From the NCBI RefSeq assembly GCF_030124145.1, contig NZ_JASKMS010000018.1, forward strand, positions 120,331-184,330: DNA of 64,000 nt. Reading direction: 5' to 3'. Of the stretch, positions 34,656-43,544 are shown piece after piece. Position 1 is the stretch's first letter; every line of letters begins with the position of its first letter. Made by a program: the position numbers and the translations under genes. The notes beneath the pieces are model-generated. The model did no database searches. It had not been told where the DNA came from and saw only the letters and a program-made list of their open reading frames with translations. This DNA is from Streptomyces sp. 378 (GTDB lineage Bacteria; Actinomycetota; Actinomycetes; Streptomycetales; Streptomycetaceae).

Positions 34656-35396
34656 ATGACCACGACCTCGCCCCAGGGGCGCACCGAACTGCTCAGGCCG
34701 GACGGGAGCCCCGTCCGCGTGCTGGTGGTGGACGACGAGCTGTCGATCACCGAGCTGCTGTCCATGGCCCTGCGCTACGAGGGCTGGCAGATCCGCAGTG
34801 CCGGTGACGGCACCGGCGCGGTCCGGACCGCGCGCGACTTCCGGCCCGACGCCGTCGTCCTCGACATGATGCTGCCCGACATGGACGGGCTGGCCGTGCT
34901 CGGGCGGCTGCGCCGCGAACTGCCGGACGTGCCGGTGCTGTTCCTGACCGCCAAGGACGCCGTCGAGGACCGGATCGCGGGACTGACGGCGGGCGGCGAC
35001 GACTACGTCACCAAGCCGTTCAGCCTGGAGGAGGTCGTCGCGCGGCTGCGCGGGTTGATACGGCGCTCCGGCGCCGCCGACCGGCGCTCGGAGTCCATGC
35101 TGGTCGTCGGCGACCTCACCCTCGACGAGGACAGCCACGAGGTGACCCGGGCCGGGGACGACATCCATCTGACCGCGACCGAGTTCGAGCTGCTGCGGTT
35201 CCTGATGCGCAATCCGCGGCGCGTCCTCAGCAAGGCGCAGATCCTCGACCGGGTGTGGTCGTACGACTTCGGCGGCCAGGCCAACGTCGTCGAGCTCTAC
35301 ATCTCCTACCTGCGGCGCAAGATCGACGCCGGGCGCGAGCCGATGATCCACACGCGGCGCGGTGCCGGGTATCTGATCAAGCCCGCGGCCGCATGA
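34656..35396 (+). CDS. OmpR-family response regulator
   Basis: This 246-residue regulator has a receiver domain (about 20-135) with VLVVDDELSITELL, phospho-acceptor AVVLDMMLPDMDG, FLTAKD and YVTKPFS (conserved Thr and Lys). The winged-helix DNA-binding domain (about 150-240) has LTATEFELLRFLMRNP, VWSYDFGG, YISYLRRKID and HTRRGAGYLI. The ATG at 34656 matches the family start. The stop overlaps the kinase ATG (ATGA), so the pair is coupled, and two membrane glycosyltransferase genes follow, which are the likely regulon. Confidence 0.93.
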   Translation: MTTTSPQGRTELLRPDGSPVRVLVVDDELSITELLSMALRYEGWQIRSAGDGTGAVRTARDFRPDAVVLDMMLPDMDGLAVLGRLRRELPDVPVLFLTAKDAVEDRIAGLTAGGDDYVTKPFSLEEVVARLRGLIRRSGAADRRSESMLVVGDLTLDEDSHEVTRAGDDIHLTATEFELLRFLMRNPRRVLSKAQILDRVWSYDFGGQANVVELYISYLRRKIDAGREPMIHTRRGAGYLIKPAAA

Positions 35397-37081
35397 GCGG
35401 TCGACGACGGCAGCGTACGCAGCAGCAGGCGGTCGGCCGGCGGGCAGGCAAGCCGCGCACCCTGCGGACGCGGCTCGTCGTCGCGTGTGTGGTGCTGATC
35501 GCCGTGGTGTGCGCGGTGATCGGGACGGTGACGACGCTGGCCCTCAGCTCCCATCTGTACGCGCAGTTGAACGAGCAGCTCGACGCGGCCGCGTCCAGGG
35601 CCGCGTTCAGCCCACCCCGCGAGCCCGGTGACGACGGGGCCGACGCGCTCGCGAAGAACAACGGGGCCGACGCGCTCGCGAAGAACAACGGGACCGACGC
35701 GCTCGCGAAGAGCAACGGGACCGACGCGCTCGCGAAGAACAAGGGGGAAAGCCTCACCGTCTTCGTCACGCGGGGGCCGCAGCCGGGCGGTACGGTCGCC
35801 GCCAAGATCGAGGGCGGCCGGATCACGCAGTCCGCGTACGGCGTCTCCGATGACAGCTACCACATGAGCGCGCGGTCGCTGAACGCCGCGCAGAGAGCCG
35901 CCCTCGCCTCCGTGCCGCAGACCGAGGGACGGCCGAGCACTGTCGATCTCCCCGGCCTCGGTGAGTACCAGGTCGCGTACAAGAGCGGTGACAAGGGCAG
36001 TTACTACGTGGCCATCCCGACCACGGACGTCACCGACACCATCAACACCCTCATCCTGGTCGAGGTCTGCGTCACCGGCGCCGGTCTCGCCGCTGCCGGT
36101 CTCGCCGGTTCCGTACTGGTCGGCGTCGCCACCCGCCCCCTGCGCCGCGTCGCCGCCACCGCCACCCGGGTCTCCGAACTGCCTCTGCACACCGGCGAGG
36201 TGAACCTCAGCGAGCGGGTCCCCGACTCCGAGACCGACCCGTACACGGAGGTCGGACAGGTCGGTGCCGCGCTCAACCGGATGCTGGACCACGTCCACGG
36301 GGCGCTGCACGCACGGCAGCGCAGCGAGACGCGCGTCCGACAGTTCGTCGCCGACGCCAGTCATGAGCTGCGCACCCCGCTCGCCTCCATCCGCGGGTAC
36401 GCCGAACTCACCCGGCGGGGACGCGAACAGGTCGGCCCCGACACCCGGCACGCCCTGGGCCGGATCGAGTCCGAGGCCGACCGGATGACCCTCCTCGTCG
36501 AGGATCTGCTGCTGCTCGCCCGGCTCGACGCCGGACGGCCGCTCCGGTTCGAGCAGACCGACCTCGTCCCGCTCGTTGTGGACACCATCAGCGACGCCCG
36601 GGCGGCCGGCCAGGGCCACAACTGGCGGCTCGACCTGCCCGACGAGCCCGCGCTCGTCTCGGCGGACGCGGCCCGGCTGCAACAGGTGCTCGTCAACCTG
36701 CTCGGCAACGCGCGTACCCACACACCGCCCGGGACGACCGTCACCGCGCGGGTGCGGTGGCACGAGGGATGGCTGTGCGTGGACGTCGAGGACGACGGGC
36801 AGGGCATCCCGGCGGCGTTGCTGCCGCACGTCTTCGAACGATTCGCGCGCGGTGACTCCGCCCGCACCCGCGCCACCGGCTCGACCGGTCTGGGCCTCGC
36901 CATCGTGCAGGCCGTGGCCGACGCGCACGGCGGTGCCGTCACGGTCGACAGCGTGCCCGGGCGGACCGCGTTCACGGTCCGTCTGCCCGCCCTGCCGCCC
37001 CAGCCGGGGCCGGAAGCGACGCGGCAGCCGCACTCACAGGCGCGCCACAGCGTCACCACATGGGCACAACAGGGCGCCTGA
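35393..37081 (+). CDS. sensor histidine kinase
   Basis: This 562-residue kinase has TM1 at about 25-50, an extracytoplasmic sensor (about 51-215) that opens with a tandem repeat, TM2 at about 220-245, a HAMP segment, HisKA with FVADASHELRTPLASIRGY, and an ATPase with NLLGNARTHTPPGT (N box), VEDDGQGIP (G1), FERFARGD and GSTGLGLAIV (G2). All catalytic parts are intact. It pairs with the upstream OmpR regulator, overlapping by 4 bp. The glycosyltransferases immediately downstream suggest control of a cell-envelope glycan. Confidence 0.93.
   Translation: MSGRRRQRTQQQAVGRRAGKPRTLRTRLVVACVVLIAVVCAVIGTVTTLALSSHLYAQLNEQLDAAASRAAFSPPREPGDDGADALAKNNGADALAKNNGTDALAKSNGTDALAKNKGESLTVFVTRGPQPGGTVAAKIEGGRITQSAYGVSDDSYHMSARSLNAAQRAALASVPQTEGRPSTVDLPGLGEYQVAYKSGDKGSYYVAIPTTDVTDTINTLILVEVCVTGAGLAAAGLAGSVLVGVATRPLRRVAATATRVSELPLHTGEVNLSERVPDSETDPYTEVGQVGAALNRMLDHVHGALHARQRSETRVRQFVADASHELRTPLASIRGYAELTRRGREQVGPDTRHALGRIESEADRMTLLVEDLLLLARLDAGRPLRFEQTDLVPLVVDTISDARAAGQGHNWRLDLPDEPALVSADAARLQQVLVNLLGNARTHTPPGTTVTARVRWHEGWLCVDVEDDGQGIPAALLPHVFERFARGDSARTRATGSTGLGLAIVQAVADAHGGAVTVDSVPGRTAFTVRLPALPPQPGPEATRQPHSQARHSVTTWAQQGA
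35636..35743 (+). repeat. four 27-bp repeats in the sensor domain
   Basis: Units encode GADALAKNN, GADALAKNN, GTDALAKSN and GTDALAKNK just outside TM1. The 9-residue period keeps the frame, so copy number can vary without breaking the kinase. Confidence 0.9.
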
Positions 37082-37095
37082 CGAAAGTCGGTCCC

Positions 37096-38610
37096 ATGCG
37101 AACCGACTCTTCTCCCGGCACCCTGCCGGCGCGGGAGCATCTCCCGGCCGCACCAGCCGGTACGCCTGTCCTGGACGTAGTGATCCCCGTCTACAACGAG
37201 GAGAAGGACCTCCGGCCGTGCGTCCGCAGACTGCACGAGCATCTCGACCGGACGTTTCCGTACCCGTTCCGCATCACGATCGCGGACAACGCCTCCACGG
37301 ACACCACCCCGCAGATGGCCGGACGGCTGGCGGCGGAGATCCCCGAGGTCGCCGTCTTCCGCCTGGAGCAGAAGGGCCGCGGCCGGGCCCTGCGGGCCGT
37401 CTGGTCGGCCTCGGACGCCCCGGTCCTCGCCTACATGGACGTGGACCTGTCCACCGACCTCAACGCCCTGCTCCCGCTGGTGGCCCCCCTGATCTCCGGC
37501 CACTCCGACCTCGCCATCGGCTCCCGGCTGGCCCGCAGTTCGCGGGTGGTGCGCGGCCCCAAGCGGGAGTTCATCAGCCGGGCCTACAACCTCATCCTGC
37601 GCGGCTCGCTCCAGGCGCGGTTCTCCGACGCCCAGTGCGGCTTCAAGGCGATCCGCCGGGACGTGGCGCAGGTGCTGCTGCCCCTCGTCGAGGACACCGG
37701 CTGGTTCTTCGACACCGAGATGCTGGTGCTCGCCGAGCGCGCGGGCCTCAGGATCCACGAGGTGCCGGTGGACTGGGTCGACGATCCCGACTCGACGGTC
37801 CACATCGTCAAGACCGCGACCGACGACCTCAAGGGCGTGTGGCGGATCGGCAGGGCGCTGACCACCGGTGCCCTGCCGCTGGACCTGCTCGCTCGGCCGT
37901 TCGGCGACGACCCGCGCGACCGCGACATCAAGGGCGTCCCGACGGGACTCGCCCGCCAGCTCGTCGGGTTCTGTGTGGTCGGCGCCCTGTCCACCCTTTT
38001 CTACCTGCTGCTCTACAGCGGCTTCCGGGTCTTCACCGGCTCCCAGGCAGCCAACGCCCTCGCCCTGCTGGTCTCGACGGTCGCCAACACCGCGGCCAAC
38101 CGGCGGCTCACCTTCGGGGTGCGCGGGCGCGGCGGGACCGTACGGCACCAGGCACAGGGCCTGGTCGTCTTCGGCATCGGGCTCGCCCTGACCAGCGGCT
38201 CGCTCGCGGCACTGAACGCGGCGTCCTCCGAGCCCGCGCACTCCACCGAACTGGCCGTCCTCATCGCGGCCAACCTCGCGGCGACGGTCCTGCGGTTCCT
38301 GCTCTTCCGGGCCTGGGTGTTCCCCGACCGGCGCGAGGACGACCCGTCGGGCGCCACCCCGTACGGCACCACCACCCCCACCGTCACCGGCCCTGCCCCC
38401 TCCGGCCTCACACACGCCGGCACTGGCCCCTACGGCACTGCCCCCTACCGCACCACCCCTTACGACACCGCACAGTTGCGCGCCGGTGAGGCCGCGAACG
38501 GCACGGTGGGGGTGCCCCCGCTCGAGCGAAGCCGAGAGTGGGGGAGGGAGGCCACCCTGCACCTGCAGCCCGTGCGCCCGCACGACACCGACGCGAGGGA
38601 CATCCGATGA
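37096..38610 (+). CDS. GT2 glycosyltransferase fused to GtrA membrane domain
   Basis: This 504-residue protein has a GT-A fold (about 22-270) with VVIPVYNEEKDLRP, DNASTDTTPQ, YMDVDLSTD (DxD-like metal site) and DAQCGFKAIRRDV, as in dolichyl/polyprenyl-phosphate sugar transferases. GtrA-like helices follow at about 300-415 (LVGFCVVGALSTLFYLLLY; NTAANRRLTFGVRG). It should load a sugar on polyprenyl phosphate for the downstream GT39-like enzyme. The Thr/Pro-rich C-terminal 90 residues include a dispersed palindromic repeat read in frame (GVPPLERSREWGRE). Its stop overlaps the next ATG. Confidence 0.9.
   Translation: MRTDSSPGTLPAREHLPAAPAGTPVLDVVIPVYNEEKDLRPCVRRLHEHLDRTFPYPFRITIADNASTDTTPQMAGRLAAEIPEVAVFRLEQKGRGRALRAVWSASDAPVLAYMDVDLSTDLNALLPLVAPLISGHSDLAIGSRLARSSRVVRGPKREFISRAYNLILRGSLQARFSDAQCGFKAIRRDVAQVLLPLVEDTGWFFDTEMLVLAERAGLRIHEVPVDWVDDPDSTVHIVKTATDDLKGVWRIGRALTTGALPLDLLARPFGDDPRDRDIKGVPTGLARQLVGFCVVGALSTLFYLLLYSGFRVFTGSQAANALALLVSTVANTAANRRLTFGVRGRGGTVRHQAQGLVVFGIGLALTSGSLAALNAASSEPAHSTELAVLIAANLAATVLRFLLFRAWVFPDRREDDPSGATPYGTTTPTVTGPAPSGLTHAGTGPYGTAPYRTTPYDTAQLRAGEAANGTVGVPPLERSREWGREATLHLQPVRPHDTDARDIR
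38506..38546. repeat. dispersed palindromic repeat (copy 1)
   Basis: The element begins GTGGGGGTGCCCCCGCTCG, continues AGCGAAGCCGAGAGTGGGGG, and folds by pairing CCCCC with GGGGG and CTCG with CGAG. A second copy is at 46658-46699 in inverted orientation. From memory, such elements occur many times in Streptomyces genomes, mostly between genes; here it lies inside a reading frame. Confidence 0.75.
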
Positions 38611-40760
38611 CCGTCCACTTCGACCGACCGGCCATCGACGCGGACACGAGTCCCGGCAGCCGGACCCGCACCCCGTCCCCCGCACCGGCCCATGCCGCCG
38701 TCGACCCCAAGAGGCCCTTCGTGCAACGGATCTGGCGCGGCCGGCCCGAGGATCCCCGCTGGGCCCGCCCGGCCTTCCTCGCCCTGCTGCTGGCGACGGC
38801 CGCGCTCTACCTCTGCAACCTCAGCGCCTCGGGTTACGCCAACTCCTTCTACTCGGCGGCCGTACAGGCCGGCGGCCAGTCCTGGAAGGCGTTCTTCTTC
38901 GGCTCGCTCGACGCGGCGAACGCCATCACGGTCGACAAGCCCCCGGCCGCCCTGTGGCCCATGGCCCTCTCGGTGCGGCTGTTCGGCCTCAGCTCCTGGG
39001 CGATCCTCGCGCCCGAGGTTCTCATGGGCGTCGGCACGGTCGCCGTCGTGTACGCGGCCGTCCGGCGCCGGTTCGGTCCCGCGGCCGGACTGATCGCGGG
39101 TGTCGTGCTCGCGCTCACCCCCGTCGCGGCGCTGATGTTCCGCTTCAACAATCCCGACGCGATGCTGGCGCTGCTGATGGCGGCGGCCTGCTCCCTCGTC
39201 GTCCGCGCCCTGGAGGACGGCCGCACGAAGTGGCTGCTGTGGGCCGGAGCCGCGATCGGCTTCGCCTTCCTCGCCAAGACCCTCCAGGCCTTCCTGATCC
39301 TGCCGCCGCTCGCCCTCGTCCACGGCGTCTGCGCCCCGGTGACGGTGAGGAAGCGGATCGGGCAGCTCGCCGCGGGTCTCGCCGCGATCGTCGTGTCCGG
39401 CGGCTGGTGGGTCGCGATCGTCGAACTCTGGCCCGCCTCCTCCCGTCCCTATGTCGGCGGCTCGCAGAACAACAGCTTCCTGGAACTGACCTTCGGCTAC
39501 AACGGCCTGGGCCGCCTCAACGGCGAGGAGACCGGGAGGGTCGGAGGAGGCGGTGGCGGCGGGAACGGCGGCGGCACCTGGGGTGAGACCGGCTGGGACC
39601 GGCTGTTCGGCTCCTCCATCGGCGGCCAGATCTCCTGGCTGATCCCGGCCGCGCTGATCCTGCTCGTCGCCGGACTGGTCGCCACGCGCGAGGCCCGCCG
39701 GACCTCCGCGACCCGGGGCGCGTTCCTGGTGTGGGGCGGCGCGCTGCTCACCACCATGCTGGTCTTCAGCTACATGCAGGGCATCTTCCACGAGTACTAC
39801 ACGGTCGCCCTCGCCCCCTACATCGCCCCGTTGGTCGGCATGGGCGCGACGCTGCTCTGGGAGAAGCGTGACAAGGCCTGGGCGTCGCTGAGCCTGGCCA
39901 CCGCCATGACGGCGACCGCCGCCTGGGGATACGTCCTGCTCAACCGCTCCTCCGACTACCTGCCCTGGCTCAAGTGGTTCGTCCTGGTCGGCGGTCTGAC
40001 GGCCGCCCTCGGCCTGATCTTCGCCGGTCGGCTGGTGCCCCGGCTGGCCTTGGGAGCGGCCGGGCTGGGCCTGGTCGCCGCGCTGGCCGGTCCGGCGGCG
40101 TACACCCTGACCACCGTGAACGAGGGGCACACCGGCTCGATCGTCACGGCGGGTCCGACGGTCGCGGGCGGCCGCGGCGGACCGGGCGGTGGCGGTGCTC
40201 CGGGCGGTGACGGATTCCCGGGCGGCGGGCAGAACCAGCAGAACCAGAACCAGAACCAGCAGAACGGCAACGGCTTCCCCGGAGGCGGGTTCCCCGGCGG
40301 CCGGAACCAGCAGGGCCAGGGCCAACGCCAGAACCAGCCGAACGGCGACGGCGGCGCCATGGGCGGCGGCGGTGGCGGCATGGGCGGCCTGCTCAACGGC
40401 GCCGGCGTCAGCTCCGAGGCCAAGAAGCTCCTGGAGACCGACGCCGACCGGTACACCTGGGCCGCCGCGGCCATCGGCGCCCAGAACGCGGCGAGTTACC
40501 AGCTGTCCACCGGCGAGCCGGTGATGGCGATCGGTGGCTTCAACGGCACGGACCCGTCCCCGACGCCGGCCCAGTTCAAGAAGTACGTGGCGGACGGAAA
40601 GATCCACTACTTCATCGCCTCCGGCGGCATGGGCGGCGGCATGGGCGGCGGCAGCGACGGCACGTCCTCCCAGATCACCTCCTGGGTCGAGGCCAACTTC
40701 AAGAAGGTCACGGTCGGTTCGAGCACCTTCTACGACCTCACGCAGAAGGCGAGCGGCTGA
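38607..40760 (+). CDS. polytopic glycosyltransferase, ArnT/GT39-like
   Basis: This 717-residue protein has about 11-12 transmembrane segments and the GT-C signature in its first loop (YANSFYSAAVQAGGQSWKA, FFFGSLDAANAITVDKPPAA). The middle carries FNNPDAMLALLMAAACSLVV and later FHEYYTVALAPYIAPLVG. The family transfers a sugar from polyprenyl phosphate to an extracellular acceptor. Two Gly/Asn/Gln-rich loops interrupt it (about 312-325 and 520-590), the second just before the extracellular C-terminal domain (YTWAAAAIGAQNAASYQLST). The ATG overlaps the upstream stop (ATGA). It acts with the GT2-GtrA protein. Confidence 0.9.
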   Translation: MTVHFDRPAIDADTSPGSRTRTPSPAPAHAAVDPKRPFVQRIWRGRPEDPRWARPAFLALLLATAALYLCNLSASGYANSFYSAAVQAGGQSWKAFFFGSLDAANAITVDKPPAALWPMALSVRLFGLSSWAILAPEVLMGVGTVAVVYAAVRRRFGPAAGLIAGVVLALTPVAALMFRFNNPDAMLALLMAAACSLVVRALEDGRTKWLLWAGAAIGFAFLAKTLQAFLILPPLALVHGVCAPVTVRKRIGQLAAGLAAIVVSGGWWVAIVELWPASSRPYVGGSQNNSFLELTFGYNGLGRLNGEETGRVGGGGGGGNGGGTWGETGWDRLFGSSIGGQISWLIPAALILLVAGLVATREARRTSATRGAFLVWGGALLTTMLVFSYMQGIFHEYYTVALAPYIAPLVGMGATLLWEKRDKAWASLSLATAMTATAAWGYVLLNRSSDYLPWLKWFVLVGGLTAALGLIFAGRLVPRLALGAAGLGLVAALAGPAAYTLTTVNEGHTGSIVTAGPTVAGGRGGPGGGGAPGGDGFPGGGQNQQNQNQNQQNGNGFPGGGFPGGRNQQGQGQRQNQPNGDGGAMGGGGGGMGGLLNGAGVSSEAKKLLETDADRYTWAAAAIGAQNAASYQLSTGEPVMAIGGFNGTDPSPTPAQFKKYVADGKIHYFIASGGMGGGMGGGSDGTSSQITSWVEANFKKVTVGSSTFYDLTQKASG

Positions 40761-40780
40761 CACGTCCCTGACCGGACGAG

Positions 40781-40805
40781 GGGCGGTGGCCGAAAGCCAC
40801 CGCCC
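40781..40805 (+). terminator. terminator of the glycosyltransferase operon
   Basis: Stem GGGCGGTGGC/GCCACCGCCC closes a CGAAA loop 20 bp after the stop and is followed by TTCGCC. Confidence 0.7.
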
Positions 40806-40829
40806 TTCGCCGGGCCCGACGTAACTCCG

Positions 40830-40865
40830 TTGTACGCCGTATAGGAACTGTTCTACGGTGTACAA
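40830..40865 (+). promoter_or_regulatory. operator/promoter of the DHA2 exporter
   Basis: TTGTACGCCGTA and TACGGTGTACAA form a 12-bp inverted repeat (one mismatch) with a 12-bp spacer. TATAGG in the spacer region is a good -10 box, giving a transcript start within about 15 bp of the ATG at 40867. A TetR gene lies downstream and is the likely ligand. Confidence 0.7.
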
Positions 40866-40866
40866 C

Positions 40867-42363
40867 ATGACGACGTCCCCCCAGGAGAAGGCCCCGCCGC
40901 GCATCGCGTCCGGTGGCCACCCTCAGCGCTGGCTGATCCTCGGTGTCATCTGCCTCGCGCAGCTCACCGTGCTGCTCGACAACACGATCCTCAATGTGGC
41001 GATCCCCTCGCTCACCCGCGAGATGAACGCCTCGACCGCCGACGTCCAGTGGATGATGAACGCCTACTCCCTGGTGCAGTCCGGCCTGCTCCTCACCGCG
41101 GGCAACTCCGCCGACCGCTACGGCCGAAAGCTGATGCTGATGTCGGGCCTGGCGGTCTTCGGTGTCGGCTCGCTGGCGGCCGGCCTGTCCCAGAGTCCGG
41201 CCCAGCTGATCGCGGCCCGTGCCGGCATGGGCGTCGGCGGCGCGCTGCTGATGACCACGACCCTCGCCGTCGTCGTGCAGATCTTCGACCACGAGGAGCG
41301 AGTGAAGGCCATCGCGCTGTGGTCGACGGTCAGTTCGCTCGGCTTCGCGGCCGGGCCGCTGATCGGCGGTGTGGTGCTGAACCACTTCTGGTGGGGCGCG
41401 ATCTTCCTGATCAACATCCCGGTCGCCGTGCTCGGCCTGGTCGCGGTCGCCGCGCTGGTGCCGGAGTCGAAGCACAAGGCGGGCGACCGGCCCGACCTGC
41501 TCGGCGCGGTGCTGTCGACCATCGGCATGACGGCCGTCGTGTACGCCATCATCACCGGGCCCGAGCACGGCTGGAGCTCCGCGCGGGTGCTGGTCTCCGC
41601 GCTGATCGGCTCGGTGGTGCTCGGCCTGTTCGTGCTGTGGGAGTTGCGGACCGAGTACCCGATGCTCGACATGCACTTCTTCCGCAACCAGAAGTTCGTG
41701 GGCGCGGTCGCGGGCGCGATCCTCGTGGCGTTCGGTATGACGGGGTCGTTGTTCCTGCTCACACAGCATCTCCAGTTCGTCCTCGGATACGAGCCGCTGG
41801 ACGCCGGGCTGCGGACGGCGCCCCTGGCGCTGACCGTCGTCGCGCTCAACTTCACGGGAGTCGGGGCGAAGCTGGTCCTGAAGGCCGGGACGCCGGCGGC
41901 CATCGCGCTCGGCATGACCCTGGTGTCCGCCGGGCTGGCGGCGATCGCGCTGCTCGGCGGCCACGGGTACGGGGGCATGCTGCTCGGGCTGATCGTGATG
42001 GGGGCGGGAGTGGCACTGTCCATGCCGGCGATGGCCAACGCGATCATGGGGGCGATCCCGCCGGAGAAGGCCGGAGTCGGAGCGGGGATCAACGGGACGC
42101 TCGCGGAGTTCGGCAACGGGCTGGGTGTCGCGGTGCTCGGTGCCGTGCTCAACTCGCGGTTCGCGTCGCTGGTCACCGTGTCCGCGGCGTCACTGCCGGC
42201 GGCGCTGGCAGCCGCCGACTCGGCCGAGGAGAAGGCCAGGATCTCCGACGCCTTCGCCTCGGGCCTGGAGACCAGTCAGTTGGTGGGGGCGGTCGCCGTG
42301 CTGGCAGGTGGCCTGGTCGCGGCCGGGTTGTTGCGGCGGGCCGAGCGGGGGGAACCCGCCTAG
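40867..42363 (+). CDS. DHA2-type MFS drug exporter, 14 TM
   Basis: This 498-residue transporter has motif D1 (LDNTILNVAIPSLTREM), motif A (GNSADRYGRKLMLMSGLAVF) and motif C-like GFAAGPLIGGVVLNHF, as in DHA2 multidrug antiporters. It has about 14 hydrophobic helices. A GTG at 40858 in frame is possible but lies inside the operator, so ATG 40867 is used. It probably forms a self-regulated efflux unit with the TetR gene downstream, from which it is now separated by a duplicated gene end and a MITE-like element. Confidence 0.9.
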   Translation: MTTSPQEKAPPRIASGGHPQRWLILGVICLAQLTVLLDNTILNVAIPSLTREMNASTADVQWMMNAYSLVQSGLLLTAGNSADRYGRKLMLMSGLAVFGVGSLAAGLSQSPAQLIAARAGMGVGGALLMTTTLAVVVQIFDHEERVKAIALWSTVSSLGFAAGPLIGGVVLNHFWWGAIFLINIPVAVLGLVAVAALVPESKHKAGDRPDLLGAVLSTIGMTAVVYAIITGPEHGWSSARVLVSALIGSVVLGLFVLWELRTEYPMLDMHFFRNQKFVGAVAGAILVAFGMTGSLFLLTQHLQFVLGYEPLDAGLRTAPLALTVVALNFTGVGAKLVLKAGTPAAIALGMTLVSAGLAAIALLGGHGYGGMLLGLIVMGAGVALSMPAMANAIMGAIPPEKAGVGAGINGTLAEFGNGLGVAVLGAVLNSRFASLVTVSAASLPAALAAADSAEEKARISDAFASGLETSQLVGAVAVLAGGLVAAGLLRRAERGEPA

Positions 42364-42451
42364 GAGGAGGTGCGTGGTCGTCGTGCGGGTCAGGTGGCCT
42401 GGTCGCGGCCGGGTTGTTGCGGCGGGCCGAGCGGGAAGGATCCGCCTAGGA
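42305..42451 (+). repeat. direct duplication of the exporter gene's 3' end
   Basis: A 45-bp block beginning CAGGTGGCCTGGTCGCGG occurs at 42305-42349 (in the gene) and at 42391-42435 (after its stop). The following bases, including CCGCCTAGGA with the stop codon, are also similar. The offset is 86 bp, so one duplication event copied the gene end. Confidence 0.9.
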
Positions 42452-42538
42452 CCGCCCAGGAGAACGGGGTGTGCGGTCGTCGTGCGGCCGCGGGGCCGCT
42501 GTGGTCGGTCGCGTAGTTCCCCGCGCCCCTCAAGGCGC

Positions 42539-42728
42539 CTAGGGCCTGTCGTTCGGATCAGTCCGGCGTCGTGGGGCTTGGCACGCCCATCTGCGGCGTT
42601 GTCGTCGGTTGCCAACGCTCCGCGTTGGCGCCCTCCTCCGCCTTGCAGCTGGACGCACCAAGCCCCACTCGGGTCGGCTGACAGGAGCCGAGCCTCACAG
42701 CCGGCCTGATCCGAACGACAGGCCCTAG
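42539..42728. mobile_element. MITE-like element with 29-bp inverted ends and CTAG flanks
   Basis: The left end CTAGGGCCTGTCGTTCGGAT (from 42539) and the right end ATCCGAACGACAGGCCCTAG (to 42728) are inverted repeats extending 29 bp with one mismatch. Internal GTGGGGCTTGG and CCAAGCCCCAC extend the hairpin. CTAG at both ends may be a target duplication or part of the ends. There is no transposase, so it would need one in trans. Just upstream (about 42509-42530) is AGTTCCCCGCGCCCCT, another motif I recall as repetitive in Streptomyces. Confidence 0.75.
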
Positions 42729-42763
42729 CATGATCGGCAGCAAGAGGTCGAGGAAGGTGCGCC

Positions 42764-43543
42764 ATGGCGAAAGCCACCCGACAGGATCAGCCGCGGTCCA
42801 GCGTCTGGCTGGAGAGCACAGCGCACCGGCGGCGCGGTGGAGGGCAGCCCTCGGGGCTGGACCGGGCGCGCATCATCGAGGTCACCGTGCGGCTGCTGGA
42901 CGCCGAGGGCCTGGCCAAGTTCTCCATGCGGCGGCTGGCCGGCGAGCTCAACGTCACCGCGATGTCCGTCTACTGGTACGTGGACACCAAGGACGACCTG
43001 CTCGAACTCGCCCTCGACCAGGTGATGGGCGAGGTGCGGCTGCCCGATCCGGACGCCGGTGAGGACTGGCGGGACCAGGTGCGGGCGCTGGCCCGGGAGT
43101 ACCGGACGCTGCTGGTGCGGCACCCCTGGGTGTCCGCGCTGGTCGGGGTCTTCCTCAACATCGGGCCCAACAGCCTGGCGTTCTCACGGGTGATCCAGCG
43201 CGTCGTCCGCAGGACCGGACTGCCCGCGAAACGCCTGACGAGCACGATCTCGGCCGTCTTCCAGTTCGTCTACGGCTACGGCACCCTGGAGGGCCATCTC
43301 GCCTCCCGGGCAGCCGCCGGCGGCATGAGCGTGGACGAGTACTTCCAGCAGGCCCTGAACGCCGTGACCGCCGCCCCGCAGGCCGCCGACGTCCTCCAGG
43401 AGTCCCGGGAGATCATGGCGGCGCGCGGCGGCGACACGGTCGCCGAGATGCTGGAGCGCGACTTCGAGTTCGCGCTGGAACTGCTGATCGCGGGCATCGA
43501 GGCGATGGTCACCCGTGAGCGTGACGCCGGCGGGGAGGGTTGA
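42764..43543 (+). CDS. TetR family regulator
   Basis: This 259-residue repressor has the HTH at about 33-80 (LDRARIIEVTVRLLDAEGLA, then LNVTAMSVYWYVDTKDDLLE) and a larger than usual helical C-terminal domain (TetR_C type of TetR(D)-like regulators). A basic N-terminal extension of about 30 residues precedes it. It lies downstream of the DHA2 exporter on the same strand and likely binds the inverted repeat at 40830-40865. Confidence 0.9.
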   Translation: MAKATRQDQPRSSVWLESTAHRRRGGGQPSGLDRARIIEVTVRLLDAEGLAKFSMRRLAGELNVTAMSVYWYVDTKDDLLELALDQVMGEVRLPDPDAGEDWRDQVRALAREYRTLLVRHPWVSALVGVFLNIGPNSLAFSRVIQRVVRRTGLPAKRLTSTISAVFQFVYGYGTLEGHLASRAAAGGMSVDEYFQQALNAVTAAPQAADVLQESREIMAARGGDTVAEMLERDFEFALELLIAGIEAMVTRERDAGGEG

Positions 43544-43544
43544 C

